Shown piece by piece: positions 1-8,073 of a stretch of DNA of 64,000 bases. Location of the stretch: NCBI GenBank assembly GCA_002324875.1, contig NTJG01000007.1, forward strand, positions 124,001-188,000, written 5' to 3'. Under the pieces are notes generated by a model. It saw only the letters and a program-made list of their open reading frames with translations, had not been told where the DNA came from and ran no database searches. The DNA is from Lysobacteraceae bacterium NML93-0793. GTDB lineage: Bacteria > Pseudomonadota > Gammaproteobacteria > Xanthomonadales > Xanthomonadaceae. The position numbers were made by a program, and so were the translations under genes. Numbering within the stretch: position 1 is the first letter of the stretch; every line of letters starts with the position of its first letter.

Positions 1-700
1 TCTGGTTGTTGGCGGCGACCGCGTCGACGATGTCCTGCAGCGTGAAGCCGAGTGCGACCAGCTTGGACGGGTCCGGCGTGATGTGGATCTGCCGCTCGAA
101 GCCGCCGATCGTGTTGACCTCGGTCACTCCCGGTGTGTTGCGCATCTGCGGCCGGATGACCCAGTCCTGCAGGGTGCGCAGGTCGGTGGCGGTCCACGGC
201 GTACCGTCCGGCTTGGCCGCGTCGGGTGCAGCGTCGACGGTGTACAGGAAGATCTCGCCCAACCCGGTCGAGATCGGCCCCATTTCGGGCTCCAGTCCCT
301 CGGGAATCTGCGAGCGGATCTGCTGCAGCCGCTCGGCCACCTGCTGCCGGGCGAAGTACAGGTCGGTGCCGTCCTCGAACACCACGGTGATCTGCGACAA
401 GCCGTAGCGTGACAGCGAGCGCGTGTAGTCGAGCCGCGGCAGGCCGGCGAGTGCCGTCTCGATCGGATACGTGACCCGCTGTTCGGACTCCAGCGGCGAG
501 TAGCCGGGCGCTTCGGTGTTGATCTGCACCTGGACGTTCGTGATGTCCGGTGTTGCATCGATCGGGAGCCGGGTGAAGCTCCAGATGCCTACTCCGATCA
601 AGCCCAGGGTCAGCACCAGCATCATCCAGCGATGCCGGATCGAGAACCGGACGATCCGCTCCAGCAGGCCGGACTGGTGGGCTGCGGCGTCAGTCGTCAT
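1..700 (-). CDS. czcA: Heavy-metal efflux RND transporter, CzcA/CusA family (N-terminal part, cut by window edge)
   Basis: Inner-membrane proton-driven pump of a tripartite metal-export system. Only the first ~233 residues are inside the window. Reading starts at the ATG at 700 (MTTDAAAHQSG). A first membrane helix follows at about residues 20-40, then the family signature 'LPIDATPDITNVQVQINT', 'PGYSPLESEQRVTYPIE' and 'LSRYGLSQITVVFEDGTD', which are typical of CzcA/CusA pumps rather than AcrB-type drug pumps. The start lies 11 nt inside the 3' end of czcB, so translation is probably coupled. The family assignment is firm. The metal (Zn/Co/Cd versus Cu/Ag) cannot be told from this part. Confidence 0.93.
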   Translation of the reverse strand, partial: MTTDAAAHQSGLLERIVRFSIRHRWMMLVLTLGLIGVGIWSFTRLPIDATPDITNVQVQINTEAPGYSPLESEQRVTYPIETALAGLPRLDYTRSLSRYGLSQITVVFEDGTDLYFARQQVAERLQQIRSQIPEGLEPEMGPISTGLGEIFLYTVDAAPDAAKPDGTPWTATDLRTLQDWVIRPQMRNTPGVTEVNTIGGFERQIHITPDPSKLVALGFTLQDIVDAVAANNQ

Positions 701-1661
701 CCGACACCCCCGCCTTGCCGATGTCCGCCTTGATCAGGTAGCTCTCCGCGACCACAACATCCTCGCCCACGCTCAGGCCCGCGCGGATCTGCACCTGCGT
801 GGTATCGCGGGCGCCGGTTTCGACGTGTCGGGTCAGGTAGGTCTCGCCCTCACGTACGAACACGGCCTCCCGGCCATCCATCGACTGCAGCGCCGTCAAC
901 GGCACCATCAGGTCCACCGGCTCCTGCGCGACCGTGATCCGCGCCTTGACCGCCGTACCCGGCCGCCATTGGTTGTCGGCGTTGTCGATCGTTGCGCGGG
1001 CGACAGTGCTCTGGCTGGCCGTGGCCATGCCGGGGAGCACACGTTCGAGCGTGGTGTGGACCAGCTCGCCATCGCTCATGCGGGTGACCGCCACCGGCAC
1101 CCCGGGCTTGATGTGCTGGGCGTCGGCGCCAAAGATGTGGAGGTCGACCCAGAGCTGCGAAAGATCGGCGATCTGGAACAGGGGCGCACCCTCGCTGGCC
1201 AGGCCACCGACCGACGCACTGCGCTCGACGACCACGCCGGAGATGGGCGCGGCGACGCTGTAGGTGCTCAGGCTGAGGTTGCTCTCGATCGTCGCCAACG
1301 TCTGGCCGGCGCGGACCTGGTCGCCAACGTTGGCGCGCAGCGAACGGATCGGGCCAGGGAAGCGGGCGGTGACTTGGGCGACCCGACCTTCGACCGGGGT
1401 CAACAGGCCTTGTACCTCATGCTCGTCGGCGATCACGCCGGGGCCGACGGGCTGCGTCTGGATGCCGGACTTCTCGGCGATTTCCGCTGGGATGACCGTG
1501 CTGGCGACTTCACCCGCCTCATGGCCGTGTTCGTCGGCCTCGGTTCCGTCGTGGGCGGTCTCGTCCGCATGAGCGTCCTTCGCCGGCGGGTCCGGCTCGC
1601 CACTGCATGCCGCCAAGACCAAGGCCAGCGCCAATGCCGGGATCAGGTGGACAGGCTTCAT
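690..1661 (-). CDS. czcB: RND efflux periplasmic adaptor (membrane fusion) lipoprotein, CzcB-like
   Basis: Periplasmic adaptor that links the CzcA pump to the outer-membrane channel. The product is 323 aa. The ATG at 1661 was chosen because it gives a lipoprotein signal (MKPVHLIPALALALVLAAC, lipobox Cys about 19) and overlaps the czcC stop by 4 nt (ATGA). A longer reading from 1814 has no such signal. A His/Asp/Glu-rich segment (about residues 29-50, HADETAHDGTEADEHGHE) follows the lipobox and may bind metal. Next come the barrel-sandwich/lipoyl motifs ('GDQVRAGQTLATIES', 'APISGVVVERSASVGG') and a beta-barrel domain ('WVDLHIFGADAQHIKPG'). It is the middle gene of czcCBA. Confidence 0.93.
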   Translation of the reverse strand: MKPVHLIPALALALVLAACSGEPDPPAKDAHADETAHDGTEADEHGHEAGEVASTVIPAEIAEKSGIQTQPVGPGVIADEHEVQGLLTPVEGRVAQVTARFPGPIRSLRANVGDQVRAGQTLATIESNLSLSTYSVAAPISGVVVERSASVGGLASEGAPLFQIADLSQLWVDLHIFGADAQHIKPGVPVAVTRMSDGELVHTTLERVLPGMATASQSTVARATIDNADNQWRPGTAVKARITVAQEPVDLMVPLTALQSMDGREAVFVREGETYLTRHVETGARDTTQVQIRAGLSVGEDVVVAESYLIKADIGKAGVSDDD

Positions 1662-2938
1662 GGGGTTGCTCCTTGGTTGTCTTGCGGGCCCGGGCCGGCG
1701 ACGAATGCCTGGCCGGTCAGCCGCTGGATCTCGATCAGGGCGCGCTGGGCTTCCAGCGCAGCTGCCAGCTGTTGCTGCCGTGCGGCGGCGCGCTCCGCCT
1801 GCAGGCTCGACCACTCCAGATAACTGGCGGCGCCTGCGCGGTACGCGGTGGCGGCCGCTGCTTCGGCCTTGGCCAGACGTGGAAGCACGTCCTCACCCAG
1901 CCGCTGTGCTTCCAGGCGGGCCACCCCGAAGCGGCCATGCGCCTCACCGAGGGTGGAGTAGAGCGACAGCCCCACGGCCTCCCGTTCGATTTCCAGCGCT
2001 GTCAACTCGGCGCGTGCGGCACGGATGCCCGGTTGTGCCCGGCGGGTGGTGCCCAGCGGGATCGAGACACTGCCGACCAAGCCGAAGTCATCGCCGTCCG
2101 CCATCCGTCGCACGCCCACCTGCCAGTCGAAGTCCGGGGTCGCTTCGCTGCGTGCCAGCTGCAGGCGTGCCTCGCCAATGCGCTGCTGATCGACGAACTG
2201 CGCGAGCTCGGGAGTGCGTTGCAACCAGTCGGCGAGTACCGCGAAGTCCGCGATCTGGGGCACGGCGAGCAGATCGCCCCCGAGGATCTCGAATGCGGGA
2301 TTTCGCTCGCCCCACAGGGCCGCGAGATGCTGGCGGGCGGCCGCCTGACGTTGCCGGGCTCGCGCGCGATCCAGTTCCGACCGCGCGAGGGCGGCCTGGG
2401 CGGTGAGTACGACCGATTCCGGCGAAGCGCCGGCCTCGTGACGCCGGCGCGCCGCAGCAACGGTGCGTTCGCGCTGGTCGACGTCCAACTGCGCAAGCTC
2501 GCCTTCGCGTTGCGCTCCGACGACCGCCAGGTAGCGGCGGGCCACTTCGGCCAGGAGATCCAACCGCTGCGCCTCGCGCTCGATGGCCAGCGCGTCGATC
2601 CGGCTTTGCGCGAGCGTGCGGCGGGCATCGAGCTTGCCGCCGCGCTCCAGCACGGAGGCGAGGCTCAGCGTGATCTCGGCGCCATCCAGGCCGCTGGCCG
2701 GGCCGGTACCGAGCACGTTCTCGACCTCGGCTCCAGCGACCAGCGCCGGGCGCAACGAGGAGCGATCCAGTTCGGCTTTCAGGGCCTCATGGCGGGCACC
2801 AAACAAGCGTAGATCGGGATGGGCGTCGGCAACGCGAAGGAAAGCGTCGTCCAGGGTGAGGGGGTCGGCGGCGTGCGTGGGGAATGCCACGGCACACACG
2901 GCGACGAACGCGGCCAGGGCCGCTGATCGCAAACGCAT
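1658..2938 (-). CDS. czcC: Outer-membrane efflux protein, TolC/CzcC family
   Basis: Outer-membrane channel of the metal efflux complex, 426 aa, with a Sec signal peptide (about residues 1-23, ending FPTHAADPL). The body is long, Ala/Arg/Glu-rich and helical with the two-fold repeated TolC-type pattern ('LRLFGARHEALKAELDRS...', 'AQAALARSELDRARARQRQ'), as in the OEP family. It is first in the czcCBA order and overlaps czcB by 4 nt. It is separated by ~56 bp from the small His-rich exported protein upstream, which probably shares its promoter. The function is assigned by family and context. Confidence 0.92.
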   Translation of the reverse strand: MRLRSAALAAFVAVCAVAFPTHAADPLTLDDAFLRVADAHPDLRLFGARHEALKAELDRSSLRPALVAGAEVENVLGTGPASGLDGAEITLSLASVLERGGKLDARRTLAQSRIDALAIEREAQRLDLLAEVARRYLAVVGAQREGELAQLDVDQRERTVAAARRRHEAGASPESVVLTAQAALARSELDRARARQRQAAARQHLAALWGERNPAFEILGGDLLAVPQIADFAVLADWLQRTPELAQFVDQQRIGEARLQLARSEATPDFDWQVGVRRMADGDDFGLVGSVSIPLGTTRRAQPGIRAARAELTALEIEREAVGLSLYSTLGEAHGRFGVARLEAQRLGEDVLPRLAKAEAAAATAYRAGAASYLEWSSLQAERAAARQQQLAAALEAQRALIEIQRLTGQAFVAGPGPQDNQGATP

Positions 2939-2994
2939 GGGGGTTGCTCCGATGAATCGAATTGACGGGAGTCGGCATCAGGCCGACGGCGCGG

Positions 2995-3387
2995 TCATCC
3001 GAAGATCGGAGGCTTGAATGGGCTCGGCAGACGCAAGGCGGCCGGGGGCGATGCTTTTTCGACCCCCATTCGACCGGCGACCGGTCGAGTAGAAAATGAA
3101 CCCAGGACCGGCAACACGGCCGCGGCTGAACCACAGCAATGGGCGAAATCCAGTAACAGGTGCAACGTCTCCGATCCGTCTTGATCGTGCGCGTCCGCCG
3201 CGGCGAACTCCGCGCCCGGATCGTTGGCATGCGGGCCGTGGCTGTGCGCGCCCGACGGATCGTGCGCGAGCTCATGCATTTCGCCAGCGGCTGTCATCAC
3301 CGGTTGGAACGCCAACCCCAACGCAAGCACACCCAGCACGACGACGCGCAGGAGCGGCAACAAGAAGCGGGGATGCAGGCGGGTCAT
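2995..3387 (-). CDS. Small exported His-rich protein leading the czc operon
   Basis: 130 aa. The N-terminus is positively charged, followed by a hydrophobic signal segment (RFLLPLLRVVVLGVLALGLAF). The mature part holds a cluster of His and acidic residues (MHELAHDPSGAHSHGPHANDP, then DAHDQDG) and 'FAHCCGSAAA'. Such short His/Cys-rich exported proteins often precede czc/cop operons in Xanthomonadaceae and are presumed periplasmic metal binders. That role is inferred here from composition and position. It is co-oriented with czcC, 56 bp away. No enzymatic domain is seen. Confidence 0.72.
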   Translation of the reverse strand: MTRLHPRFLLPLLRVVVLGVLALGLAFQPVMTAAGEMHELAHDPSGAHSHGPHANDPGAEFAAADAHDQDGSETLHLLLDFAHCCGSAAAVLPVLGSFSTRPVAGRMGVEKASPPAALRLPSPFKPPIFG

Positions 3388-3392
3388 GGCCG

Positions 3393-3422
3393 CGCAGGGT
3401 ACCTGCGGATGATGGGGTTATA
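3393..3422 (-). promoter_or_regulatory. Candidate promoter with operator palindrome for the czc operon
   Basis: On the minus strand a -10-like TATAAC (3417-3422) is followed by a perfect inverted repeat, CGCAGG-TAC-CCTGCG (3393-3407), which ends 6 bp before the ATG at 3387. The arrangement suits a repressor operator at the transcription start. No good -35 box was seen. Confidence 0.4.
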
Positions 3423-3448
3423 CAATTCCGCTGAATGCGTCGAGAGGG

Positions 3449-3595
3449 CTACAGGGAAAAGGCGCGTTCCAGTTGTCGGCCATGGCACCGCTTGTACTTG
3501 TTTCCGCTGCCGCACTGGCACGGCTGGTGATCGCGCAGCCCCGACGACAGTGCGTGTCCAGGAACTGGTGCGCCTGCTGCAGCGGTTCGATTTCA
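3449..3595 (-). pseudogene. SEC-C zinc-motif remnant
   Basis: One minus-strand frame (stop TAG at 3449-3451) reads 'LRDHQPCQCGSGNKYKRCHG'. This is a textbook SEC-C motif (CxCGSGxxYKxCHG), as found at the C-terminus of SecA and in many small proteins. The frame is closed by a stop at about 3593 and has no start codon, so only the motif survives. A neighbouring frame supplies a plausible upstream helical part (HEIEPLQQAHQFLDTH), which suggests one frameshift. The rest of 3596-3826 holds no recognisable gene. Confidence 0.55.
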
Positions 3596-3826
3596 TGCGC
3601 GGGGACACTGACCTCGCCGGGAGCCGCCGGGATGCCCCGGCTCAGTCTCTTCCTGGGGGCTCTTGCCGTTGCATGGGCTGCTAGCCCTTCGATGGCAGAC
3701 GGCAATACCCGCACTGCGCTCTACGAGGTCATGCGGTCGGGCTTGGCTGCCTGAGTGATCCGTGGGACGAAGTGGTGCGCGATGTTCCAACGAGACGTCC
3801 GCTTTGGGTCGGAAGCCGCACTTCCC

Positions 3827-3849
3827 TACCCCCGATAAACATCCCTAAC
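3827..3849 (+). repeat. Module-boundary repeat, copy A
   Basis: TACCCCCGATAA, then 5 variable bases, then CCTAAC. The same layout and orientation recur at 8051-8073 and 12260-12282. The stop codon of the DUF262 gene (minus strand) lies inside the CCTAAC. A short inverted repeat (GGAAG/CTTCC) sits just to the left. Confidence 0.6.
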
Positions 3850-5557
3850 CGGCCTCTGTGTGGCCAAGAAACTCATTTAGCCTGACCGAGATCAGGCGGC
3901 GTCTCTTGTGGAGAAAGTTTGAGTAATCATCGATCTCAAGCAGTTCTGGTTCTACAGGGATGCACTGCTTTCGCAGCCCTTCCAAGCCCTCATCCCGGTA
4001 CTTGGAAAGATAGACAGCAGGTGCCTTGTCGCTGATCTGACGATTGGTCTTTCCGGAAATGAAGGACAGGTTGGCGATGTCGTCCGCTTCGCGCTGGCTG
4101 CGACCCGCCGCCCTGAGCACCGCCTTGGGGAAAATATGGTGGAACTGGAGCCGATCCTGCGAGCCCTTGTGATCGAGCGAGATGCGGAGATTCGAACGCC
4201 AGTCCGTGGCGCCGGCTTCGTGGAAGGCCAGGAACATGGTCTTGAATAGGGCACTGCGCTGATTGCGGCCTTCCAGCTCTTCGGCGGTGATGTCCAGGCG
4301 GCCGAACTGCAGCCGCAAGCGGTCGATCATCTCCTTCGTTCCCCCATCCTGCCGAAGCGAAGCCAGGTCCTGGTCGAGAATCGTTTCGCTGGAGCCGCGC
4401 GAGAACCGCCCCTTGGCGTTGGCGACTAAAGTCCAATATCGGAGCCGACCCGCCACCTCAGGCTGAAGGACATAGTCCCGCTTGTGTCCGAAATACGCGA
4501 GCGCGATTAGGATGAACGGTGATGACAGCAGTGCCGGGCTGGTGATCCCAACGTTGCTGCGCATGAAGTTCAGGGCGAACTCCATGCCGCGGCAGGATTC
4601 CTTCCAGGCTGACATAAGGGCCGTCACTTCGAGGCTGCCGACGGTGTGGAAGCGAGACTGTCCGGTGGCGAACGCCACCATGTTCTTCAGATGGATGCCG
4701 AGGTCGAGATCGAATCCAAGTTGCGCGCAGGACTTCTGAAATGCCTGGAACTCGCCTAGGGAGTGACGCCACTTGGCGGTAATCTGTGCCAGCGCGAGGT
4801 CGGAACTTCTCAGCTTGGCGCCCAGGGAGTTCACGCGTACGAAGATCTCTGTGACCTCGTCGTATCCCATAGAGCTTTCGAGCACATCCATTCGGTAGAC
4901 GTACTTCCTGATGTCACGCAGGCGCGCCAGCCGCTTACCGTACTTCTCCACCCGGGGGTCATCGAAGTCGGTGACCCCGGCCTTGCGCAGGAATTCACGG
5001 TCACTGCTGGTGCGGAATACTTCAGATACGCTGACCCAGTGCGGAAGTTGCTCCAGCTTCCGGGTCGAGACCACGAACGCCATCTTGTTGAAGCGTGTCA
5101 TCAGCTCATCCGCGCTCGAGTCCACATCGTCTGCATCGGTTTCGCCACCATCCTCGTCAACGTCGGCGTTCTCGTTGACCTCGGTGACGAACGCCAGCTG
5201 ATCGGGGTGCTCCAGGTTGAACAGCAGATCGATCGGCCGCATCCGCCCCCGGACGCTGACGGGTTCACCCCTGATCACCGCCGACAGTGATGTCAGGCGC
5301 TGCTGCCCGTCCAGCAGTAGCTGTGTGGTCTGGTACGGGTTCGCCTGCTGCGCGACCGCGAACTCCTGCAAAGGAACGTCCTCGGTGGTCTCCCAGAGCA
5401 GGATCGCGCCCGAGGGATAGCCACGATATAGCGAATCCATCAGATCGCGAACGCGCGGGGACCGCCATACATAGCGGCGCTGCATCTCAGGCAGGCGCAG
5501 GCGCCCGCGCTCGATCATGCTGACGAGTTCTTCCACTGTTGCTTCGGCCCTGGCCAT
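3845..5557 (-). CDS. DUF262 / HNH (GmrSD- or BrxU-like) type IV-style nuclease
   Basis: 570 aa. The N-terminal DUF262 (ParB/Srx-like) domain has the hallmark 'LLDGQQRLTSL' (about residues 81-91), where DGQQR binds or hydrolyses nucleotide. A long acidic insert follows (about 130-150). The C-terminal part carries a DUF1524-like HNH motif: 'HHIFPKAVL' (about 473-481), then 'DDIANLSFISGKTNRQISDK'. This is the fused layout of GmrSD and related enzymes that cut modified phage DNA; the substrate here is unknown. The ATG at 5557 has a G-rich ribosome site. It is the last gene of a three-gene minus-strand set (15 bp after the small gene at 5573-5857), and its stop lies in boundary repeat A. A defence role is inferred from family and neighbours. 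Confidence 0.85.
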   Translation of the reverse strand: MARAEATVEELVSMIERGRLRLPEMQRRYVWRSPRVRDLMDSLYRGYPSGAILLWETTEDVPLQEFAVAQQANPYQTTQLLLDGQQRLTSLSAVIRGEPVSVRGRMRPIDLLFNLEHPDQLAFVTEVNENADVDEDGGETDADDVDSSADELMTRFNKMAFVVSTRKLEQLPHWVSVSEVFRTSSDREFLRKAGVTDFDDPRVEKYGKRLARLRDIRKYVYRMDVLESSMGYDEVTEIFVRVNSLGAKLRSSDLALAQITAKWRHSLGEFQAFQKSCAQLGFDLDLGIHLKNMVAFATGQSRFHTVGSLEVTALMSAWKESCRGMEFALNFMRSNVGITSPALLSSPFILIALAYFGHKRDYVLQPEVAGRLRYWTLVANAKGRFSRGSSETILDQDLASLRQDGGTKEMIDRLRLQFGRLDITAEELEGRNQRSALFKTMFLAFHEAGATDWRSNLRISLDHKGSQDRLQFHHIFPKAVLRAAGRSQREADDIANLSFISGKTNRQISDKAPAVYLSKYRDEGLEGLRKQCIPVEPELLEIDDYSNFLHKRRRLISVRLNEFLGHTEAG

Positions 5558-5572
5558 CCTGTCCCCCTGTGG

Positions 5573-5857
5573 TTACATGCAAACCGAGCAGAACGTGATC
5601 GGCCGGGCATGCTGTTTTTGCAGATGCCGCTCTAGCGCTCCAAGATCCAGCGAGCAGTACTTCACATAGCCGCCGGTTGTGAAGTTCCCAATCTTCTGAC
5701 TGGACATCGTCTTGTGAGATGCCCTGTGGATCATCGGGTACTGCGGAACATTGCGATTGTCGTCCATGTTCGCAATGAATCCCTGCGGATGGGCCTGCAC
5801 CCACGCCAGATAGTCCTCCTCGCGATTGTCGAACAGCTCCACCCCGTTATGGTCCAT
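5573..5857 (-). CDS. Small conserved protein of a restriction-type operon
   Basis: 94 aa. The start at 5857 is set by a strong AGGAGG 6 nt upstream, and the ATG overlaps the stop of the preceding frame (ATGA), so translation is coupled. The sequence opens 'GVELFDNREEDYLAWVQAHP', continues 'YPMIHRASHKTM' and ends with a CSVC motif. I recall a 'DNREExYLxW...HRASC' pattern in short uncharacterised proteins near restriction genes, but know no biochemical function. It sits between the MmeI-like nuclease fragment and the DUF262 nuclease and could be a specificity or accessory subunit. Confidence 0.7.
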   Translation of the reverse strand: MDHNGVELFDNREEDYLAWVQAHPQGFIANMDDNRNVPQYPMIHRASHKTMSSQKIGNFTTGGYVKYCSLDLGALERHLQKQHARPITFCSVCM

Positions 5858-6285
5858 CACACCCCTCCTGATTCAGCGGGACACCCAATACCACTACGAA
5901 GGGAGGCCGGCCCTCGGCGGACGGGAGGGCGCGGGCATAGGCTTCGGCTTGGCTGCGGGCACGCTTCAGCGCGTCGTCGAAGCCCTTGGTGTGCACGCCC
6001 TGCCGTAGCTTCTTCGACTCCAGCACGAAGGCACCGCGGCGGTAGAGGTCGATTCGCCCGGCACTGCTGCTGCCATCGCCATGGGCGAAGGTAACCGGCC
6101 GCTTGAGCATGTAGTCCTGTTCGGGCGTGGGGTGGGACATCGACGCCAAGCTGGTTGCAGAGGTCGATCAGGAAGCTCTGGGACGTGGACAGCTCTGAGG
6201 CGTTGACACCCTGCCAACGGTCGATGAAGGCGTCCGTGGCGCCTTGGATTTCGTTATCTGCTTGCGTCGTCTCTACGTCTGACAC
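5857..6285 (-). pseudogene. Stand-alone MmeI-type nuclease domain, interrupted by one frameshift
   Basis: Two overlapping minus-strand frames join into one protein of ~142 aa. The first (from 6285) reads 'ATDAFIDRWQGVNASELSTS' then 'FLIDLCNQLGVDVP'; the second reads 'HPTPEQDYMLKRPVTFAHGD', then 'GRIDLYRRGAFVLESKK'. This matches the N-terminus of MmeI/type IIL restriction-modification proteins. The nuclease signature D-x9-E-x-K is intact (D of RIDLY, E and K of LESK). The break lies in a C-rich tract at about 6125-6137. The methyltransferase and target-recognition parts are absent: the frame ends at 5857, overlapping the next start. It could be a decayed gene, a sequencing error in a real small nuclease, or a programmed shift. 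Confidence 0.6.
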
Positions 6286-6476
6286 GTAGGCCCCTACCCT
6301 GCGCTTCCTGCGGTTGGCACAGGATACGACACCGGCCGTTCGCGGCGGTCGCGGGCCGCCAAGGTCGCAACCACCCCGTCTCAGCGGGCGAAACCCAGCG
6401 GCCGCAAAGTGCCGTTACAGCCATGGGGCCGATGGCCCCTCAGACCTCTAAGATCCGTCGGGCCCAAGGAGATTCA

Positions 6477-8072
6477 ATGTTAGGACAAGCCATGCAGAAG
6501 GCCAGCGTGACGGGGCTGAAAGTACCATTTGGAGAGCGGGAGGGAGTCCTGTACCCGCCGTCTGCCGTGGATGGTGGGCTGGCCTGCGGCTGCAGTTGCC
6601 CTGGCTGTGGTCGGCAGCTGCTAGCCAAGAAGGGCGAGTCTCAGCGCTGGCACTTCGCGCACTATCACGGCGGAGGCGACGAGCACTGCTACGAGACGGC
6701 AGTACATAAGATGGCCAAACAAGTCCTGCTAGCCGCGCGCCAGGTTTTGCTGCCCACATGGAAGCGGATCGCGGCTTTGTTCGACCTAGATGGTCAACGG
6801 CATGAGGACGTTCTGGAACGCCCGGACCGCCAGTGGGAGTACACGCATGCCAAGGAAGAAGCGTGGCTGGACGGCATGCGCCCGGACGTAGTGCTCGAAG
6901 ATGACCACCCCAACACGGTTCCTCTTCTGGTGGAGATCAAGGTCTCCCACGCTGTCGGGGACGAGAAAGCCATATTGGTACGCAAGCGGGGCTGGGCCAT
7001 GATCGAGATCGACTTGTCCAAGCTTGATCCCGATAACCTTCTTGATGCCGCGTTCGAGCGCACCGTGCTGAACGAGGCTCCGCGATTCTGGATTCATTCG
7101 CCGGCGGCTGAACGCATGTTCAAGCACGTGCAGGGAAAAGTAGAACGGCAAGTCGCCGAACGGAACGTCCAGATTCTTTCAGAGCGTGCCGAGCACGACG
7201 CGGCCCAGCGCAACGCGATGGACAAGCTAGTCGGTCATCGCCGGCGTAAAGAGCAATTCCGTCAGAAGCTGCGTTCCCCATACGTGGCCGATTTAAAAGC
7301 GCTCTCCGTATTGTCCTCGCCGACGGCGGCCGGTGAGCAGTTGTTGCGGCTCTCAGAGCGAGATGCACCGGCAATCGATCTGGCGCGGCGACGTTACCTA
7401 GATCATGGCTCATTGCCTCCATTTCTCGCACAAATCCCGCCCGGGTGGCAGCTTGTCGACGCTCATCCCCACCTTTGGCAACTGAGACTGTGGGGAGAGT
7501 TCGTACTTGGCCAGCCCGTCGGCAAGCGGATCCAGACACGAAACTGGGTCCCGCAGCTGGGCAGGATGTTCGGCTTCGACGCACCTTTGAAGCGACTGTT
7601 CGACGCGCAACAGCATGATTGGCGGCAAACTCGTGCGAAGGGATTTCGGCGACCTTATCCGTATTCGGCGTGGTTCTTCGAGGACTGGGAGAACGAACTG
7701 ATCCCCTCTCCCTTCGACGTGGTCGACGAATTCGCACGTGAGCTATGGGCTGCCTCGCTCGTCGAGTTGCAGGAGACAGGCGTATACGAGGTGATCGGAA
7801 CCGAGCCGGATCTGACCGCCTTCGGACCGAGACGTCCCATCCGATCGACTGAGCCAAGCCAGCCGCAGAGACAACGACCTGAAACCCCTGGCCAACGGCA
7901 CGAACGTGAACTTGCTGAGCACATCACCCGGGTCAACGAGCTGGGGGATTCCTACTGCGTCTGCGTGATCTGCGACATGCCGCTGGCTGCTGGTAACCAA
8001 TGCAGCTGCGGCACTAAGCTGCAGCCTAGGGTAGTGCGCCCACTACCCCATACCCCCGATAACTTGGCCTAA
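6477..8072 (+). CDS. CoiA-like zinc/nuclease protein
   Basis: 531 aa. The ATG at 6477 was chosen for its AAGGAG site 4 bp upstream; an in-frame ATG at 6423 lacks one. An N-terminal zinc motif (CPGC about 41-44, with HFAH about 59-62) is followed by a PD-(D/E)xK nuclease core (RPDVVL, D about 137; VEIKVSHA, E about 153 and K about 155). This is the CoiA-like layout. A long helical middle region follows, then a C-terminal zinc ribbon (CVICDMPLAAGNQCSCG). CoiA proteins act in competence, but CoiA-like proteins also sit in defence islands. The divergent neighbour is the MmeI-like frame 190 bp away. The TAA stop lies in repeat B and overlaps the stop of the hydrolase on the other strand. Confidence 0.78.
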   Translation: MLGQAMQKASVTGLKVPFGEREGVLYPPSAVDGGLACGCSCPGCGRQLLAKKGESQRWHFAHYHGGGDEHCYETAVHKMAKQVLLAARQVLLPTWKRIAALFDLDGQRHEDVLERPDRQWEYTHAKEEAWLDGMRPDVVLEDDHPNTVPLLVEIKVSHAVGDEKAILVRKRGWAMIEIDLSKLDPDNLLDAAFERTVLNEAPRFWIHSPAAERMFKHVQGKVERQVAERNVQILSERAEHDAAQRNAMDKLVGHRRRKEQFRQKLRSPYVADLKALSVLSSPTAAGEQLLRLSERDAPAIDLARRRYLDHGSLPPFLAQIPPGWQLVDAHPHLWQLRLWGEFVLGQPVGKRIQTRNWVPQLGRMFGFDAPLKRLFDAQQHDWRQTRAKGFRRPYPYSAWFFEDWENELIPSPFDVVDEFARELWAASLVELQETGVYEVIGTEPDLTAFGPRRPIRSTEPSQPQRQRPETPGQRHERELAEHITRVNELGDSYCVCVICDMPLAAGNQCSCGTKLQPRVVRPLPHTPDNLA

Positions 8073-8073
8073 C
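8051..8073 (+). repeat. Module-boundary repeat, copy B
   Basis: TACCCCCGATAA-CTTGG-CCTAAC, matching copies at 3827 and 12260. The TAA of the CoiA-like gene and the TAG of the hydrolase (minus) overlap inside CCTAAC. It is flanked by two stem-loops, GGGTAGTG/CACTACCC on the left and CCGAG/CTCGG on the right. Confidence 0.6.
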
